Source of the DNA: Micromonospora zamorensis
GTDB lineage: Bacteria; Actinomycetota; Actinomycetes; Mycobacteriales; Micromonosporaceae
DNA length: 64,000 nt
Assembly (NCBI RefSeq): GCF_900090275.1
Contig: NZ_LT607755.1
Location: 3,224,001-3,288,000, forward strand
Direction of reading: 5' to 3'
Positions 33,535-42,774 of this stretch are shown here, one piece after another. The notes under the pieces were generated by a model. The model searched no databases. It saw only the letters and a program-made list of their open reading frames with translations, and had not been told where the DNA came from. A program made the translations under genes and the position numbers. Positions within the stretch are counted from its first letter, which is position 1. The number at the start of each line of letters is the position of its first letter.

Positions 33535-34647
33535 TTGTCAACAGCGGTTCGCCGTGCCACCACAACTCCGGAGCCCACACTGGACGCCACAGCTACCGTC
33601 ACCGAGGCGACACCGTCGGTGACGGACAGGAAATCGGCCGCGCCCCCGGCTCGGCGCGGCGCGCGGACGGCCCGCGCCGCCGGCCTGGTCGCCGCCGTGG
33701 CGCTGCTCGGGGTGATCGTGGTGCTCAGCATCGCGGTCGGAGCGAAATCCCTACCGCTCGCCGACGTCTGGTCCGGGTTGCTGCACCGCGACGCCACCGA
33801 GTACGCCGTGGTGCACCGGATGCGCCTGCCGCGTACCCTGCTCGGGTTGCTTGCCGGCGCCGCGCTCGGCGTGGCCGGCGCGGTCATGCAGGCCCTCACC
33901 CGCAACCCGCTCGCCGACCCCGGGCTGCTCGGTATCAACGCCGGCGCGTCCGCGGCCGTCGCCACCGCCGCCGCGTTCCTGGGCGTCACCGCCATCGGCG
34001 GGTACGTCTGGTTCGCGCTGTTCGGCGCGGCGGTGGTGACCGCACTCGTCTACGCCGTCGGCGGCGGGCGTGGCGCCACCCCGGCCCGCCTCGCGCTGGC
34101 CGGCGCGGCCCTCAACGCCACCCTCTACTCGTACGTGAGCGCGGTGATGCTGCTGGACACGGCCTCGCTGGACCGCCTGCGGTTCTGGACGGTCGGTTCG
34201 CTGGCCAGCGCGGACTCCGCGACGGTGACCCGGGTGCTGCCGTTCATCCTGGTCGGCCTCCTGGTCGCGCTCGGTGCCGCCCGACCGCTGAACGCCCTCG
34301 CGCTCGGCGACGACGCCGCACGGGCCCTGGGTGCCCGACCGGGGCTGATCCGCGCCGCCGTGATCGTGGCGGTCACGCTGCTCTGCGGCGCGGCGACCGC
34401 CGCCTGCGGCCCGATCGTCTTCGTCGGGCTGCTGGTGCCACACCTGGTACGCGCCCTGACCGGCCCGGACCTGCGCTGGCTGCTGCCGTACTGCGCGGTG
34501 CTCGCGCCCGCCCTGCTGCTCGGCGCGGACGTGCTCGGCCGGGTGCTGGGCCGACCCGGAGAACTCCAGGTCGGCATGGTGACCGCCGTGCTGGGCGGCC
34601 CGCTCTTCCTGTGGCTGGTCACCCGCGCGAAGGTGGCCCACCCGTGA
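33535..34647 (+). CDS. FecCD-family siderophore ABC permease 1
   Basis: A 370-residue BtuC/FecC-type permease with about nine or ten membrane helices after a 45-residue cytoplasmic lead. Family segments are MRLPRTLLGLLAGAALGVAG then AVMQALTRNPLADPGLLGIN (the coupling region) and GPIVFVGLLVPHLVRALTGP. The TTG at 33535 lies only five bases from the iron box. Either the mRNA is nearly leaderless or a later in-frame GTG is used; the lead sequence has no homology to decide. Its stop overlaps the start of the second permease (GTGA). Confidence 0.88.
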   Translation: MSTAVRRATTTPEPTLDATATVTEATPSVTDRKSAAPPARRGARTARAAGLVAAVALLGVIVVLSIAVGAKSLPLADVWSGLLHRDATEYAVVHRMRLPRTLLGLLAGAALGVAGAVMQALTRNPLADPGLLGINAGASAAVATAAAFLGVTAIGGYVWFALFGAAVVTALVYAVGGGRGATPARLALAGAALNATLYSYVSAVMLLDTASLDRLRFWTVGSLASADSATVTRVLPFILVGLLVALGAARPLNALALGDDAARALGARPGLIRAAVIVAVTLLCGAATAACGPIVFVGLLVPHLVRALTGPDLRWLLPYCAVLAPALLLGADVLGRVLGRPGELQVGMVTAVLGGPLFLWLVTRAKVAHP

Positions 34648-35672
34648 CCGTTCTTCGTACGTCCTGGGGACTTTCGGTGCGGTTCCGTCCTCGCGCGATG
34701 GCCATCGGTCTCGGCGCGGCAGTGCTCGCGGCCGGGTTGGGCCTGGTCGCCCTGGGCAGTGGTGACTATCCGATGGGCCCGACCGACGTGCTGCGCACCC
34801 TCGTCGGCGGCGGCACGCCGGCGGAGCAGTTCATCGTGCACGAGCTGCGACTGCCCCGCCTGGTCACCGCCCTGCTGGTCGGGGCGGCGCTGTCGCTGGC
34901 CGGCACGGTGTTCCAGTCGCTGGTCCGTAACCCGCTGGGCAGCCCAGACATCCTCGGCTTCACCCAGGGCGCGTCGGCCGGCGCGCTGGTCGTGATCGTG
35001 CTCGGTGGCAGCAGCCTGGCGCTGGCCGGCGCCGCGGTCGTCGGTGGCCTCGCCACCGGCCTGGTGATCTACGCGCTCGCCTGGCGACGCGGGGTGCACG
35101 GGTTCCGGCTCATCCTGGTCGGCATCGGCATCTCCGCGATCCTGACCGGCGTCAACGGCTACCTGCTGACCCGGGCGCCGCTGATGGACGCCGCGCGGGC
35201 GGTGCTCTGGCTCACCGGCAGCCTGGACGGGCGGGGCTGGGCCAACGCCGGGCCGCTGCTCGTCGTCCTGGTCGTGCTGGCGCCCGTGGTGCTCATCGGA
35301 TGCGGCACGGCGCTGCGGATGATGGAGTTGGGTGACGACACGGCCAGTGCCCTGGGCGTGCCGGTGCGCCGGCTGCGCCTGGTGCTGCTCGCGGCGGCGG
35401 TGCTGCTGGTCTCGTTCGCGGCGGCCGCCGCCGGGCCGGTGTCGTTCGTGGCGCTGGTCGCGCCGCACGTGACGAAGCGGCTGACCCGGGCGCCCGGCCC
35501 GAATCTGCTGCCGTCGATGGCCGTCGGTGCGGCGCTGCTGGTCGGCGCCGACCTGGTGGCCCAGCGCGCGTTTCCCGGGCACCAGCTTCCGGTCGGTGTG
35601 GTGACCGGAGTGATCGGCGGCGGCTATCTGGTCTGGCTGCTGGCGATGGAACGCCGGGCGGGCCGGCTGTGA
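34644..35672 (+). CDS. FecCD-family siderophore ABC permease 2
   Basis: A 342-residue partner of the previous permease, with the same architecture: LRLPRLVTALLVGAALSLAG (residues vary slightly), VFQSLVRNPLGSPDILGFTQ and GPVSFVALVAPHVTKRLTRA. Two different FecCD subunits normally form the heterodimeric channel. GTG 34644 overlaps the previous TGA. The stop is near the ATPase start. It imports ferrioxamine together with 32429-33460 and 35702-36526. Confidence 0.9.
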   Translation: MTVLRTSWGLSVRFRPRAMAIGLGAAVLAAGLGLVALGSGDYPMGPTDVLRTLVGGGTPAEQFIVHELRLPRLVTALLVGAALSLAGTVFQSLVRNPLGSPDILGFTQGASAGALVVIVLGGSSLALAGAAVVGGLATGLVIYALAWRRGVHGFRLILVGIGISAILTGVNGYLLTRAPLMDAARAVLWLTGSLDGRGWANAGPLLVVLVVLAPVVLIGCGTALRMMELGDDTASALGVPVRRLRLVLLAAAVLLVSFAAAAAGPVSFVALVAPHVTKRLTRAPGPNLLPSMAVGAALLVGADLVAQRAFPGHQLPVGVVTGVIGGGYLVWLLAMERRAGRL

Positions 35673-35701
35673 ACACCCGCGACGCCCTCGAAGGAGCACC
35701 C

Positions 35702-36526
35702 ATGCACCCCGGCAGTTCCCGGCTCGGCGGCACCGCGCTGACCCTCGCCTACGACCAGCGCACCATCACCGAGAACCTGACCGTCGCGGTACCCGACAAC
35801 TCGTTCACGGTGATCATCGGGCCGAACGCGTGCGGCAAGTCGACGCTGCTGCGCGCGCTGTCCCGGATGCTGCGCCCGAGCGCCGGCACCGTGCTGCTCG
35901 ACGGGCGGGACATCCACGACCTGCCGGCCCGCAAGGTGGCCCGCACTCTCGGTCTGCTCCCCCAGTCGTCGATCGCGCCGGACGGGATCACCGCCGCCGA
36001 GTTGGTCGCCCGGGGTCGCTACCCCCACCAGGGGCTGCTGCGGCAGTGGTCGCGCGAGGACGAACGGGTGGTCGAGGAGTCGATGGCCGCGACCGGTGTC
36101 GACGACCTCGCCGACCGGTCGGTGGACGAGCTGTCCGGCGGGCAACGGCAGCGGGTGTGGATCGCCATGGCGCTGGCCCAGCAGACCCCGCTGCTGCTGC
36201 TCGACGAGCCGACCACGTACCTCGACATCGCCCACCAGATCGAGATCCTGGACCTCTGCGCCCAATTGCACGAGGAGCAGGGGCGCACGCTGGTCGCGGT
36301 GCTGCATGACCTGAACCACGCGGCCCGCTACGCCACGCACCTGATCGCCATGCGCGACGGGCGCGTGGTTGCCGCCGGGGAACCGTCGTCGGTGGTCACC
36401 GCCGACCTGGTGGCGGAGGTGTTCGGGCTGCCCTGCCGGGTCATCGACGACCCGGAGACCGGCACCCCGCTGGTCGTGCCGGCGGCCCGGCGGCGCGCCA
36501 CCACCCTCGCCCCGGAGCCGGCGTGA
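35702..36526 (+). CDS. Siderophore ABC transporter ATPase (FepC-like)
   Basis: A 274-residue ATPase: Walker A GPNACGKST, Q-loop LGLLPQSSIAPDGITAAELV, signature ELSGGQRQRVWIAMALAQQ, Walker B LLLLDEPTTYLDIAHQIEIL and H-loop VLHDLNHAARYA. These are the FepC/FhuC subfamily forms (TTYLDIAHQ). ATG 35702 has AAGGAG five bases upstream. GTG 35669, overlapping the permease stop, is an alternative that adds eleven residues. The stop overlaps the GTG of the acylase-like gene, placing that enzyme in the iron-regulated operon. Confidence 0.92.
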   Translation: MHPGSSRLGGTALTLAYDQRTITENLTVAVPDNSFTVIIGPNACGKSTLLRALSRMLRPSAGTVLLDGRDIHDLPARKVARTLGLLPQSSIAPDGITAAELVARGRYPHQGLLRQWSREDERVVEESMAATGVDDLADRSVDELSGGQRQRVWIAMALAQQTPLLLLDEPTTYLDIAHQIEILDLCAQLHEEQGRTLVAVLHDLNHAARYATHLIAMRDGRVVAAGEPSSVVTADLVAEVFGLPCRVIDDPETGTPLVVPAARRRATTLAPEPA

Positions 36527-36542
36527 GCGAGCGCAGCGAGCC
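36523..36542 (+). repeat. Repeat-like start sequence of the acylase gene
   Basis: GTGAGCGAGCGCAGCGAGCC closely resembles the start of the isomerase gene read at 14567 on the other strand. Both encode VS-x-RSEP tails without homology and both create a GTGA overlap with the preceding gene. Confidence 0.4.
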
Positions 36543-38718
36543 AACCAGCAAGCACAGCAGGGAGCAGACCGGCAGGCGCGGCGGCGCCCGGCGTTTCCGT
36601 GACCCGTGGGGCGTGCCGCACCTGCGTGCCGGCGACCCGCTCGCGTTGGCGGCGGCGCAGGGCCGGGTGACCGCGTACGACCGGGCCTGGCAGATCGAGG
36701 TGGAACGGCACCGCGCCCAGGGCACCAGCGCCGCATTCCTCGGCGTCGACGCGCTCGACTGGGACCGGTTCGCCCGGCAGGTCCGGCTCGACGACACCGC
36801 ACGCCGCTGCCATGCGGCGCTCGACCCGGCGACCGCCGAGTGGGTAAGCGCGTACGTGGCCGGGGTCAACGACGGTCTCGCCGCCGGGGCGGCCCGCGCG
36901 CCGGAGTTCGCCGCCACCGGGCTGACGCCGGGCCGGTGGGAGCCGTGGACGCCGCTCGGGGTCTGGTTGGGCCACCACATCCTGTTCGCGGGCTTCCCCG
37001 GCAAGCTCTGGCGGGAGCACGTGGCGCAGCGGCTCGGCCCGGAGGCGGTGGACGTGTTCGCCACCGACGGGCCGTCCGTCGCCGGCAGCAACGGTTGGCT
37101 GCTCGCCGCCGAACGCACCGGCACCGGCGCCGCGCTGCTCGCCGGGGATCCGCACCGGTTCTTCGAGGATCCGGGGGTCTACCAGCAGATCCGGCTCGCC
37201 TGCCCGGAGTACGACGTGGTCGGGCTGGCGGTGCCCGGTGTGCCGGGCATCGCGCACTTCGGGCACGCCGGGGCGGTGGCCTGGGCGATCACCAACGCGA
37301 TGGCCGACTACCAGGACCTGTACGCCGAGCGGCTACGCCGGGACGGCGACCAGGTGCAGGCGCTCGGCCCGGACGGTTGGCGGCTCGCGCACTCCCACCT
37401 GGAGACGATCGAGGTGGCCGGAGCGGACCCGGTCGAGGTCGAGGTGGTGGAGACCGACCGAGGTCCGGTGATCGTCGGCGGGCCGGACGACGAGACGGCC
37501 ATCAGCCTGCGCTACCCGCCCCGGGTCCGCGCGGAGCTGGGCTTCGCGACGCTGCCGGAGTTGCTGCGCGCCCGCACCGTGACCGATGTGGACCACGCGC
37601 TGCGGCACTGGGTCGAGCCGGTCAACGTGGTGCAGGCAGCGGACACCGCCGGAGGGCTGTTGCACCGGGCCGCCGGGGCGGTGCCGGTGCGGCATCCGGA
37701 CAACGGGCGACGGGTGGTCCCCGGGTGGGACGCCGAGCACGCCTGGCAGGGCTGGTACGCGCCGATGCCCCGGGCCACGGTGGTCGGCCGGGCGGTGATG
37801 GCCAACGAGCGAGGGTTGGCGGCACCGCTCGGGGTCGAGTTCGCCCCGCCGCACCGAGCCCGCCGGATCGCCGAGCTGCTCGACGCCGGTCACGACTGGA
37901 CGGCCGACGGGCTGGCCGAGGTGCACACCGACACGTACCTGGGCTCGGCCGAGCCCCTGCTGGCGGTGCTGGAAGGGCTGACCGGGCTCGACCCGGCCAC
38001 CGCAGCGCTGCGTGAACGGCTGCGACGCTGGGACCGGCGGATGGCCGCCGACAGCACCGACGCGGCGCGGTTCGCCGCCCTGCGGGCCGCTGTCGTACGT
38101 CGGATCGCCGCCCATCCGGCGCTGGCCGCGTTGGCCGAGCCGCCCGCGTACCCGGAGGTGTTCGCGCCCTGGTTGGCGCTGACGCCGCGCGTCGGTTACG
38201 CGCTGGAGCACCTGCTCGGCGCGGCGTCGCTGCCCGGCGTGGACGTGGCCGCGCTGGTGCGTGCGGCGGCCGATGAGGTCGCCGGCGCGGCGGAGGACCC
38301 GGTGCGCTGGGGCGATCTGCACCGGCTGGCGGCGTGGCGGGCGTTGCCCGACCCGGACCCCGGGCCCGGCCCTCGACTCGACGGCGATCACGACTGTGTG
38401 CTGGCCACCTCCAGCGTGCCCGGGGTCACCCACTGGTGCTTCCGGGGGCCGACGGCGCGCTTCGTCTGGGACCTGGCCCGACGCGAGGACAGCCGTTGGG
38501 TGGTCCCGCTGGGCACCTGTGGCGTGCCCGGCGACGCGCACCACGACGACCAGAGCCCCGCCTGGCTGTCCGGGGAGCTGCTGCCGGTGATCACCGAATG
38601 GGATCAGCTCGTCGAGGAGCGGGACGCCCACGATCGGAACGCGGACCGGCCGCCGCCCGGGATGCGCCAGGCAGCGGCCGATTTCGGTGGCGTCAGCGCA
38701 GGCCGAACGCCCGGCTGA
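36523..38718 (+). CDS. Penicillin-acylase-family (Ntn) amidohydrolase
   Basis: A 731-residue member of the S45/penicillin amidase family. Landmarks are RFRDPWGVPHLRAGDPLALA (alpha-chain start) and DGPSVAGSNGWLLAAERTGT, where SNGW corresponds to the autocatalytic Ser-Asn-Asn/Gly-Trp start of the beta chain. Others are GAALLAGDPHRFF and GIAHFGHAGAVAWAITNAMA. Unlike secreted acylases it has no signal peptide, so it is probably cytoplasmic. By position it may hydrolyse or exchange an acyl group on desferrioxamine or its intermediates. The GTGA overlap couples it to the transporter. The first 20 residues come from a repeat-like sequence. Confidence 0.88.
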   Translation: MSERSEPTSKHSREQTGRRGGARRFRDPWGVPHLRAGDPLALAAAQGRVTAYDRAWQIEVERHRAQGTSAAFLGVDALDWDRFARQVRLDDTARRCHAALDPATAEWVSAYVAGVNDGLAAGAARAPEFAATGLTPGRWEPWTPLGVWLGHHILFAGFPGKLWREHVAQRLGPEAVDVFATDGPSVAGSNGWLLAAERTGTGAALLAGDPHRFFEDPGVYQQIRLACPEYDVVGLAVPGVPGIAHFGHAGAVAWAITNAMADYQDLYAERLRRDGDQVQALGPDGWRLAHSHLETIEVAGADPVEVEVVETDRGPVIVGGPDDETAISLRYPPRVRAELGFATLPELLRARTVTDVDHALRHWVEPVNVVQAADTAGGLLHRAAGAVPVRHPDNGRRVVPGWDAEHAWQGWYAPMPRATVVGRAVMANERGLAAPLGVEFAPPHRARRIAELLDAGHDWTADGLAEVHTDTYLGSAEPLLAVLEGLTGLDPATAALRERLRRWDRRMAADSTDAARFAALRAAVVRRIAAHPALAALAEPPAYPEVFAPWLALTPRVGYALEHLLGAASLPGVDVAALVRAAADEVAGAAEDPVRWGDLHRLAAWRALPDPDPGPGPRLDGDHDCVLATSSVPGVTHWCFRGPTARFVWDLARREDSRWVVPLGTCGVPGDAHHDDQSPAWLSGELLPVITEWDQLVEERDAHDRNADRPPPGMRQAAADFGGVSAGRTPG

Positions 38719-38751
38719 ACGCTGCCATGGCGCAAACCCGCCATCGCCGGC

Positions 38752-39369
38752 TCACCTCGTGGGCACGCCGAGGGTGGTCAGCTCGGCCAACCGGTCCAGC
38801 TGCTCCGGGTCGGACAGGGCGGAACCGACCGCCACCACCCGTACGCCGGCTTGCAGGAACGCGCCGGCGTTGCCCGCGTCCAGGCCGCCGGTCGCGACGA
38901 ACCGCAGCTGCGGCAGCGGACCGGCGACGGCCTTGAACCAGGCGGGCCCGAGAGAGATCGCGGGGAACGCCTTGAGCCAGGTGAGGCCGTGCCGCAGCGC
39001 CTGCTGGGCCTCGGTGGGGGTGGCCACACCGGGCAGGTGCGGCAGGCCACGCGCGGCGGCGGCGTCGGCGACCGCGAGGTCCAGGCCGGGCGCGACGGTG
39101 AACGCGGCACCCGCGTCGGCTGAGGCAGCGACCTGCTCGACGTCGAGCACGGTGCCCGCGCCGACGATCCGCCCGCGCTCGGTGCCCGCCTGGACGGCGG
39201 CGCGCAGAGCCGGCACCGCCTCGGGGGTGGCCACCGGAACCTCCACCACGTCGATGCCGAGGTCCCAGGCCCGCTCAGCGAGCCGGACCGTCTCGGCGAC
39301 CGGCAGGCCGCGCAGGATGGCCATCACCCGGGCACCGCCGAAGATGTGGTCGAAATCCGCTGTGGTCAT
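38752..39369 (-). CDS. eda: KDPG/KHG aldolase (2-dehydro-3-deoxy-phosphogluconate aldolase)
   Basis: A 205-residue class I aldolase. Catalytic features are MAILRGLPVAETVRLAERAW, VVEVPVATPEAVPAL (Glu base), GAGTVLDVEQVAASADAGAA, and GLTWLKAFPAISLGPAWFKA, where the first Lys forms the Schiff base. It splits 2-keto-3-deoxy-6-phosphogluconate to pyruvate and glyceraldehyde-3-phosphate. ATG 39369 has GGAG seven bases upstream. It follows the KDG kinase by 63 bases on the same strand, completing the last two steps of uronate or aldonate breakdown. Confidence 0.9.
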   Translation of the reverse strand: MTTADFDHIFGGARVMAILRGLPVAETVRLAERAWDLGIDVVEVPVATPEAVPALRAAVQAGTERGRIVGAGTVLDVEQVAASADAGAAFTVAPGLDLAVADAAAARGLPHLPGVATPTEAQQALRHGLTWLKAFPAISLGPAWFKAVAGPLPQLRFVATGGLDAGNAGAFLQAGVRVVAVGSALSDPEQLDRLAELTTLGVPTR

Positions 39370-39432
39370 GGTCCACTCCATCCGAGATCGCGGTGAGTCT
39401 GTTGGCTGCTGGCCCGATCGGAAACCGACCAC

Positions 39433-40458
39433 TCAGACCCGCGCTGGCGCGCCGGTCAGATCGAGCGGCGACCAGGCCTCGTCAGGGGCGGCGAGCAGCC
39501 TCTCGAACCAGGCCCACGGCGGGACCGGGGCGTTGTCGCCGCTGCTGGTCAACGCCTGCGCCGCGACCAGGTGGCCGAGGCGCAACCGCCGCACGGGATC
39601 CAGGTCGCGCAGCAGCCCGGCCAGGTAGCCGGCGGCGAAGGCGTCGCCGGCGCCGACCGGCTCCACCACGGCCACCCGGGGAGCGGGCACGAAGACCGGC
39701 TCGGCGTCACGGCACATCGCTGTGGCACCGACCGCGCCGTCCTTGACCACCAGCGTCTCCGGGTCGGGCAACAACCGGCGTACGGCCAGCGGGTCGGTGG
39801 TGCCCCACAGCGTCTCCGCCTCGTCCTGGCCCACGAAGACCAGGTCGCAGCGGTTGGCGAGGTCACGCAGCACCGGCGCGGCCTGCTCGGCGGGCCACAG
39901 CCGAGCCCGGTGGTTGACGTCGAAGCTGACCAGCGACCCCGCCAGCGGGCGGGCGGTCACCGCGTGCTCGACCAACGCCCGGCAGGACGCGGAGAGCGCC
40001 GGGGTGATGCCGGACAGGTGCAGCACACGGGCGCCGGCCAGCCTCGGGTCGGCCAGCGTCTCCGGGGCCATCCGGGAGGCCGCCGACCCGGCCCGGTAGT
40101 AGTGCACGGCGGTGCCCTCCGGGCCCGGGTCCTTGACGTACAGACCGGTGGGGGCGGCCGGGTCCACGACGACCTGGTCGACCCGGACGCCAGCGGCGGC
40201 GACGTGCCGGACGACGGCCCGACCGAAGGGGTCGTCGCCGACCCGGCTCACCCAGGTCGCCCGGTGCCCCAGCCGGGCCAGGTAACCGGCCACGTTGGAC
40301 TCCGCGCCGCCCACCGAGACGGCGACCCGTTCGGCGTGCTCCAGCGGCTCACCCGGCGCGGGGCAGAGCACCACCATCGTCTCGCCGACCGCGACCACCT
40401 CGACCGGCGCAAGGCCGCCCGGGACGGATGCCAGGTCAGGTCGGTGGTCGGTCGGCAT
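39433..40458 (-). CDS. kdgK: 2-keto-3-deoxygluconate kinase (PfkB/ribokinase family)
   Basis: A 341-residue PfkB kinase. The N-terminal block is VVAVGETMVVLCPAPGEPLE then AVSVGGAESNVAGYLARLGH (substrate G-G-A-x-x-N). LYVKDPGPEGTAVHYYRAGS matches KDG kinases, whose lid contains a Y-x-R pair. The ATP/catalytic motif is VGAGDAFAAGYLAGLL. It phosphorylates KDG to KDPG for the aldolase downstream. The product of the sugar locus at 12.5-22.8 kb could feed here, but that link is inference. Confidence 0.88.
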   Translation of the reverse strand: MPTDHRPDLASVPGGLAPVEVVAVGETMVVLCPAPGEPLEHAERVAVSVGGAESNVAGYLARLGHRATWVSRVGDDPFGRAVVRHVAAAGVRVDQVVVDPAAPTGLYVKDPGPEGTAVHYYRAGSAASRMAPETLADPRLAGARVLHLSGITPALSASCRALVEHAVTARPLAGSLVSFDVNHRARLWPAEQAAPVLRDLANRCDLVFVGQDEAETLWGTTDPLAVRRLLPDPETLVVKDGAVGATAMCRDAEPVFVPAPRVAVVEPVGAGDAFAAGYLAGLLRDLDPVRRLRLGHLVAAQALTSSGDNAPVPPWAWFERLLAAPDEAWSPLDLTGAPARV

Positions 40459-40543
40459 GGGCGCACACGTCCTCGCGGCGAGAGTCCTGGGCGCCGCCGA
40501 GCCTATGGTGTCCCGCGTGAGCCGGGCAACCCGGTGCCGAGGG

Positions 40544-41407
40544 TCAGGGCAACGTCAGCCCGTACGCGGCCAGCACCTCCGCGATCGGCTGGTAGTAGGT
40601 GGTGCCGCCGGAGGTGCAGTTGCCGCTGCCGCCGGAGAGGATGCCGAGGATGGCGCCGGTGGAGGCCACGTAGAGCGGTCCGCCGCTGTCCCCCGGCTCG
40701 GCGCAGATGTTGGTGCGGATCAGGCCGTAGATCACCCCGTTGGAGTAGTTGACGGTCTGGTTCAGACCGGTGACGGTGCCGCACCGCACCCCGGTGGTCA
40801 CACCGCTGCGACACACCGCCTGACCGACGTACGCGTTGCCGGGACCGTTGATGGGCAGCAGTCCGGGGTAGGTGTAGACCGCGCTCGGATGCGCGATCCG
40901 GCCGGTGTAGCGGATCAGCCCGTAGTCGTTGCCGGGGAAACTGGTGGCGGTGCGGGTGCCCAGCACCGTGGTCTGGGCGCTGTCGGCGTACCAGGTGCTG
41001 GCGGTGGTGGTGCAGTGCCCGGCGGTGATGACGTAGTAGGTGCTGCCGCTGCGCACGTTCGCTCCGAGCGAGCAGCGACCGCCGCCACCGCCGTAGATGC
41101 CCTGCCCGGCGGCGATCAGTGTGCGCAGGGTTCCGGGTTCGCGGCGCAGCAGCGCGCCGGCCCGGTCGGCTGTCGCCCGCAGCGCCCTCAGCTCGGCGGG
41201 AGTCACGGTGTCGTCGACGGTGAGGGTCATCCGGCCGGTGGCGGGGTCGAGGCCCCAGGCGGTGCCGGCGGTGCGTACCCCGGCCAACACGGCCGCCGGT
41301 TCGGCGGCGGTCGCGGCGGCCCGGTCGGGGACGGCGGCCTGCGCCGCGCCGGGTGCGACGAGCAGGAGGACGGTCAGGACGAGGGCGACGAGCGGGGAGC
41401 GGCGCAT
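40544..41407 (-). CDS. Secreted S1-family serine protease (streptogrisin/alpha-lytic type)
   Basis: A 287-residue pre-pro-protease. The signal peptide [20 protein letters not shown] ends near AQA, followed by a short pro-region of about 70 residues. The mature domain has the triad His131 in [11 protein letters not shown], Asp in [13 protein letters not shown] (about 157) and Ser in [13 protein letters not shown] (about 239), with paired cysteines around each. ATG 41407 has GGAGG five bases upstream, so an in-frame upstream extension is rejected. It is divergent from the LtrA gene, with 169 bases between. Confidence 0.92.
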   Translation of the reverse strand: MRRSPLVALVLTVLLLVAPGAAQAAVPDRAAATAAEPAAVLAGVRTAGTAWGLDPATGRMTLTVDDTVTPAELRALRATADRAGALLRREPGTLRTLIAAGQGIYGGGGGRCSLGANVRSGSTYYVITAGHCTTTASTWYADSAQTTVLGTRTATSFPGNDYGLIRYTGRIAHPSAVYTYPGLLPINGPGNAYVGQAVCRSGVTTGVRCGTVTGLNQTVNYSNGVIYGLIRTNICAEPGDSGGPLYVASTGAILGILSGGSGNCTSGGTTYYQPIAEVLAAYGLTLP

Positions 41408-41576
41408 CCAAGCCTCCGCGGAAATCGAAATAGACGGATGTCGTTCAGCATCGCCCGGCGTCCGACGTGGTGGCAACCTTCGGCCGTCCCCTTCCCCGAC
41501 CCGCGAGAATCGCCGATCTGGGGACGGGTCGCGCCGACGCCGCCGATAATCCTCGGGAGACGGCGGGAGGCCGGGC

Positions 41577-42764
41577 ATGACCACCGGAGGCACCGCGGCA
41601 CTGGTACGCCGTCGGGACGGGTCGACCCGGGCGACGCTGCTGGAGTTGCTCTTCGACGTGGTCTTCGTGGCCGCGCTCGCGCAGACCTCGAAGCTCCTCG
41701 CCGATCAGGAATCCTGGGCGCGCAGCGCTGCGGTGTTGCTGATGCTGACGGCGATCTGGTGGACGTGGTCGGTCACCTCCACCACGACCGAGTTCTACGA
41801 CCCGCAGCAACGCCCCATCCAGGCCATTCTCATGGTGGCCATGGTCGGATCGGTGGGGATGGCGGCCTCGCTGCCGATGGTCGCCGGTGGGCAGGCCATG
41901 GCCTTCGCGCTCGCCTACGTCGGCACCCACGTGGTGCGCGGCATCGTCCTGGTCAGCACGTTGTACCGACAGCATCACCCCTCGGCCATGGCGCGAGCCA
42001 CCCGGTTCCTGTTCTGGTTCCTGGTGTCCGGCGTCCTCTGGATCGTCGGGGCGCTGGCCGACACCGCGCGGTGGTGGATCTGGACCACCGCGATCGCCAT
42101 CGACCTGCTCTCCGCGGCGGCGCGCTACCCCACACCGCGGCTCGGCCGGGTGCCTCTCGACCAGTACGACCGGACCACCGCGCACCTGGGCGAGCGGTAC
42201 CAGCAGTTCGTCATCCTGGCCCTCGGCGACATCATCCTGGTGCCCACCCTGGAGCTCAGTCGCAGCGAGTTCGACCGCCTCAGAATCACCGCCCTGCTCT
42301 GCGCGTTCGTCATCATGCTGCTGCTGTGGCAGATCTATGTCTATCGGGCCGGCGAGTTGCTCGAAACCGCGGCCGCGTCAGTGCCCGGCCGGTCCACCCG
42401 GATCGCTCCGTACACCCATCTGGTGCTGCTGGTCGGCGTGGCGGTCACGGCGGCCTCCTTCGACCTGGTCGTCGACCGGCCGACCGGAACGACACCGGTG
42501 CGGTGGCTGATGCTGATCATCGGCGGGCCGCTGTTGTTCGTGCTCGGCCGGGCACTGTTCACCTATCTGTTGTCCGCTCGCGTGCCGTGGCGGCGAGTGA
42601 TGTGGCAACTGCTGCCGCTGCTGCTGCTGCCCTGGGCCGGCGGCTGGCCACCGGTGCTGGTCACCGCGATCGTGGCCCTAGGGCTGGCCGGGCACGTCCT
42701 GGTCCCCACCGGCGACGGCCGGGAGACCAGGCGGGGGCTCGGACCACGAGACGCCGCCGGATGA
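41577..42764 (+). CDS. Low-temperature-requirement A (LtrA) family membrane protein
   Basis: A 395-residue protein with about eleven membrane segments. It opens with the family block [20 protein letters not shown] and includes [20 protein letters not shown] and the [16 protein letters not shown] motif near the middle, the most conserved LtrA segment. The function of LtrA is not settled; it was named from a cold-sensitive Listeria mutant. GGAGG lies about six bases before the ATG. It ends ten bases from the convergent nucleosidase stop. Confidence 0.9.
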   Translation: MTTGGTAALVRRRDGSTRATLLELLFDVVFVAALAQTSKLLADQESWARSAAVLLMLTAIWWTWSVTSTTTEFYDPQQRPIQAILMVAMVGSVGMAASLPMVAGGQAMAFALAYVGTHVVRGIVLVSTLYRQHHPSAMARATRFLFWFLVSGVLWIVGALADTARWWIWTTAIAIDLLSAAARYPTPRLGRVPLDQYDRTTAHLGERYQQFVILALGDIILVPTLELSRSEFDRLRITALLCAFVIMLLLWQIYVYRAGELLETAAASVPGRSTRIAPYTHLVLLVGVAVTAASFDLVVDRPTGTTPVRWLMLIIGGPLLFVLGRALFTYLLSARVPWRRVMWQLLPLLLLPWAGGWPPVLVTAIVALGLAGHVLVPTGDGRETRRGLGPRDAAG

Positions 42765-42774
42765 CCTCCGCCGG

